A program made the position numbers and the translations under genes. DNA of 8,853 bases. Source: Ahrensia sp. (GTDB lineage: Bacteria; Pseudomonadota; Alphaproteobacteria; Rhizobiales; Rhizobiaceae). The notes below the pieces were generated by a model. It ran no database searches and was not told where the DNA came from. It saw only the letters and a program-made list of their open reading frames with translations. Position 1 is the first letter of the stretch, and each line of letters begins with the position of its first letter. The stretch is from positions 1 to 8,853 of the forward strand of contig JAHEJF010000048.1 of NCBI GenBank assembly GCA_024639025.1, read 5' to 3'. Of the stretch, positions 6,618-8,853 are shown one piece after another.

Positions 6618-8812
6618 AGAAAACTCTGGGGATCAACATCCAGTTGCACCCTGACCGATCCCCGTGGCGAGGGGGCTGCAGAAATCATCTCCCGCAGATA
6701 GGCCTGAATGTCGGTACGCTGAGCGCCATGCACCAACAGACGAAAACGGTGCCTACCACGCACCAGCGCCAGCGGTGCTTCGGCTGGACCGAGTACAAGC
6801 ACATCCTTGGCATTCGGCGCTGCCATTCTCAGGGCGCGTCCATGATCCTGGGCTTCAGCGCGTGAGTTTGCAGAAATGATGATGGAAGCCAAGCGACCAA
6901 ACGGCGGCATCTTTCCCAGTTCGCGATCCGCTATCTGCTTTTCATAGAACGTGTCCATATCGCCTGACACAATGGCTTGCATAACCGGGTGCTCTGGCTG
7001 AAATGTCTGCAACAGGCCAACAGACGGCTTTCCGGTTCTACCGGCACGACCGGTCACCTGGTGCAAGAGCTGAAATGTGCGTTCTGCAGCACGCGGATCA
7101 CCATTGGACAACCCAAGATCGGCGTCGACAACCCCGACAAGCGTCATGTTCGGAAAATTGTGTCCCTTGGCAACCAATTGGGTGCCGATGACAATATCGG
7201 CTTCTCCCTTCGCAATTGCCTCCATCTCCAGGCGCAACCGTTTGACGCCGCCCATCATATCAGAGGAAAGAACCATGATCCTTGCATCGGGAAAACTTGC
7301 CAGTGCTTCCTCTGCTATCCGTTCAATACCCGGACCGCAGGCCACCAGATGATCGAAAGTCCCACATTCGGGACAAGCATCGGGGACATGTTCGCTATGA
7401 CCGCAATGATGGCAGACCAACTGCCGGCGAAAGCGGTGCTCCACCAGCCAGGCAGAGCAATCAGGACACTCAAATCTGTGACCGCAGGCACGGCAAAGGG
7501 TCAGTGGCGCATAGCCGCGCCGGTTGAGGAAAAGCAGGCTCTGTTCGCCACGATCCAGTGTCTGCTGAACTGCTTCAAGAAGGGCCGGCGACAGAAACCC
7601 CCCGCGTTGTGGCGGCGACTTCCTCAAATCAATGCATTTCAAAATTGGCAGTGCTGCGCCCGCATAGCGGCGCTCCAAGCGTTGGTACTTGTACTTGCCC
7701 TGCTCGGCATTGTAGCGCGATTCCACCGACGGTGTGGCCGAAGCCAGAATGATGGGGAAGTTACCCAAATGGGCCCGCACCACGGCCATGTCACGCGCGT
7801 TGTAGAACACTCTGTCCTCTTGCTTGTAGGCGGCGTCATGCTCTTCATCAACAATGATCAGACCAAGATTTTCAAATGGTAGAAACAAGGCCGACCGTGC
7901 ACCGGCTATAACCCGCAAGTTTCCTTCTGCAACCTGCCGCCAGATCCGCTCTCTAGCCTTGGGTGCGAGCCCCGAATGCCAAGGCGCGGGTTCAGCCCCA
8001 AACCGGTCATGAAACCGCTCTAGAAATGTTTGGGTCAGCGCAATCTCCGGCAACAGGACGAGAACCTGCTTTCCACGGTCAAGGGTCTCGGCGATTGCCT
8101 CAAAATAGGTCTCGGTTTTGCCAGAGCCCGTCACGCCTTCAAGAAGTGTCACTGAAAAATCTGCATCGGCAACACTGGCTGCCAATCCATCGGCGACCTG
8201 TCTTTGCTCTTCTGTCAAATCCGGTTGGGCATAATCACTGACAGGCCTGGCCACGACAGGTCTTGGCGGAAGATCGATGGGTTCAAAAACGCCGAGCTTG
8301 GCCAGGCCATCGACAACAGACAGCGTCACCCCGGTGGCATGCGCCAACCCGGATCGTGTCCAAGCCATTTCCGGATTTTCGGCAACCTGTGCCATGACCC
8401 TGCGCCTTGCGTCGGTCAAGCGCTCTGGCTGGCTGCCCGTTGGCAATATTCCCTTGATCGGCGGCTCAGGTTCAAAGGCTGTCGGTGAGCGCAGGACCAT
8501 GCGCGCGACCATGCCTGGCGCGGACAGTGTATAGTCGGCAACCCATCCAACAAAACGCAGCATATCGGCAGCAAGTGGCGGACAATCAAATATTTGCGTG
8601 ACTTCGCGCAGCTTTTTTGGGTCGACCGGCTTTGTATCCGGCATGTCTTTCACCACAACGCCCGAAACCTGCCTTGGCCCAAGCGGAACTTGCACAATTG
8701 TACCGGGGCGCGCGATATCGCCGCTTTTAAGTGCATAAGTATAGGGAACAGGTGAAGGCGTAGGCACCAACACACTGACTGTTTCCGGTTTTTTTGGCGA
8801 ATCGCTATTCAT
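6614..8812 (-). CDS. priA: Primosomal replication-restart helicase PriA
   Basis: Superfamily 2 3'-to-5' DNA helicase that recognises stalled forks and reloads the replicative helicase. It has 732 residues, the usual length. The N-terminal 3'-end-binding domain (about 10-110) contains SPVPYTYALKSGDIARPGTI. Walker A GVTGSGKT is at 226-233, the DEEH box at 322-325, motif III LASATPS near 357-363, motif V GTQLVAKGHNFPNM from 543, and motif VI QVTGRAGR at 585-592. Eight zinc-binding cysteines are all present: 440, 443, 449, 452, 467, 470, 480 and 483. The ATG at 8812 is preceded in frame by GTG at 8815; AAGGT lies 8 nt from the ATG and 5 nt from the GTG, so either start works. As I recall, priA sits directly upstream of atpH in several Hyphomicrobiales; here other genes separate them. 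Confidence 0.97.
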   Translation of the reverse strand: MNSDSPKKPETVSVLVPTPSPVPYTYALKSGDIARPGTIVQVPLGPRQVSGVVVKDMPDTKPVDPKKLREVTQIFDCPPLAADMLRFVGWVADYTLSAPGMVARMVLRSPTAFEPEPPIKGILPTGSQPERLTDARRRVMAQVAENPEMAWTRSGLAHATGVTLSVVDGLAKLGVFEPIDLPPRPVVARPVSDYAQPDLTEEQRQVADGLAASVADADFSVTLLEGVTGSGKTETYFEAIAETLDRGKQVLVLLPEIALTQTFLERFHDRFGAEPAPWHSGLAPKARERIWRQVAEGNLRVIAGARSALFLPFENLGLIIVDEEHDAAYKQEDRVFYNARDMAVVRAHLGNFPIILASATPSVESRYNAEQGKYKYQRLERRYAGAALPILKCIDLRKSPPQRGGFLSPALLEAVQQTLDRGEQSLLFLNRRGYAPLTLCRACGHRFECPDCSAWLVEHRFRRQLVCHHCGHSEHVPDACPECGTFDHLVACGPGIERIAEEALASFPDARIMVLSSDMMGGVKRLRLEMEAIAKGEADIVIGTQLVAKGHNFPNMTLVGVVDADLGLSNGDPRAAERTFQLLHQVTGRAGRTGKPSVGLLQTFQPEHPVMQAIVSGDMDTFYEKQIADRELGKMPPFGRLASIIISANSRAEAQDHGRALRMAAPNAKDVLVLGPAEAPLALVRGRHRFRLLVHGAQRTDIQAYLREMISAAPSPRGSVRVQLDVDPQSFL
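6628..6663 (-). terminator. Inverted repeat at the 3' end of priA, weak terminator candidate
   Basis: GGGGATC (6628-6634) and GATCCCC (6657-6663) form a perfect 7-bp stem with a 22-nt loop, inside the last codons of priA. Read on the minus strand, the stem is followed by AGAGTTTTCTTTAAG, which is T-rich and contains the priA stop. Because priA and the DUF2061 gene converge with no spacer, a terminator would have to lie within coding sequence. The large loop and broken T-run make it weak. Confidence 0.25.
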
Positions 8813-8815
8813 CAC

Positions 8816-8853
8816 CCGTGACCTTGCCGATTGTTTGCGCTAAACGAAAGCCA
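8816..8853 (-). other. Partial upstream region of priA
   Basis: The last 38 bases hold the priA ribosome-binding site, AAGGT at 8825-8821 on the minus strand. I see no other gene end, hairpin or promoter element in what is shown. Confidence 0.5.

Noticed and set aside
6977..7882. Plus-strand open frame of 301 codons opposite priA
   Set aside because: It lies wholly antisense to priA, which carries every expected helicase and zinc motif. Its translation is rich in Cys, His, Arg and Gln with no domain pattern, as expected of a complementary-strand shadow.

Overview
The window looks like chromosome of an alphaproteobacterium, most likely in the order Hyphomicrobiales (Rhizobiales). The F1 subunits closely match what I recall of Brucella/Rhizobium-type proteins. 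AtpA opens with [12 protein letters not shown], AtpD carries a Lys/Ala/Pro-rich N-terminal extension, the F1 genes stand apart from the F0 genes, and priA lies upstream of atpH on the same strand. This assignment rests on remembered family features, not on a search.

Layout, right to left, because most genes lie on the minus strand. priA (6614-8812) encodes the primosomal helicase. It converges on a small plus-strand DUF2061 membrane-protein gene (6411-6617), and one TTAA supplies both stop codons. A 115-bp divergent region (6296-6410) separates the DUF2061 gene from a minus-strand Xre-type regulator gene (5459-6295). Next come an EamA/DMT-family transporter gene (4476-5372) and a four-helix membrane-protein gene (4087-4479) that overlaps the transporter gene by 4 nt. 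A 229-bp non-coding leader (3858-4086) holds a strong hairpin, a short tandem repeat and a possible promoter. After it runs the F1 operon atpH-atpA-atpG-atpD. The window edge cuts atpD right at its Walker B aspartate.

The F1 genes build the catalytic and stalk-linking part of ATP synthase (delta, alpha, gamma, beta); epsilon would lie beyond the left edge. PriA restarts stalled replication forks. Between these housekeeping blocks lies a compact accessory module: a regulator with an unassigned 200-residue C-terminal domain, a transporter, a small membrane protein and a divergent DUF2061 protein. The divergent spacer has three inverted repeats that could be regulator operators.

I see no tRNA, rRNA, CRISPR array, insertion sequence or phage gene. 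The most interesting material is the accessory module and its divergent control region. No clearly new system is proven here.
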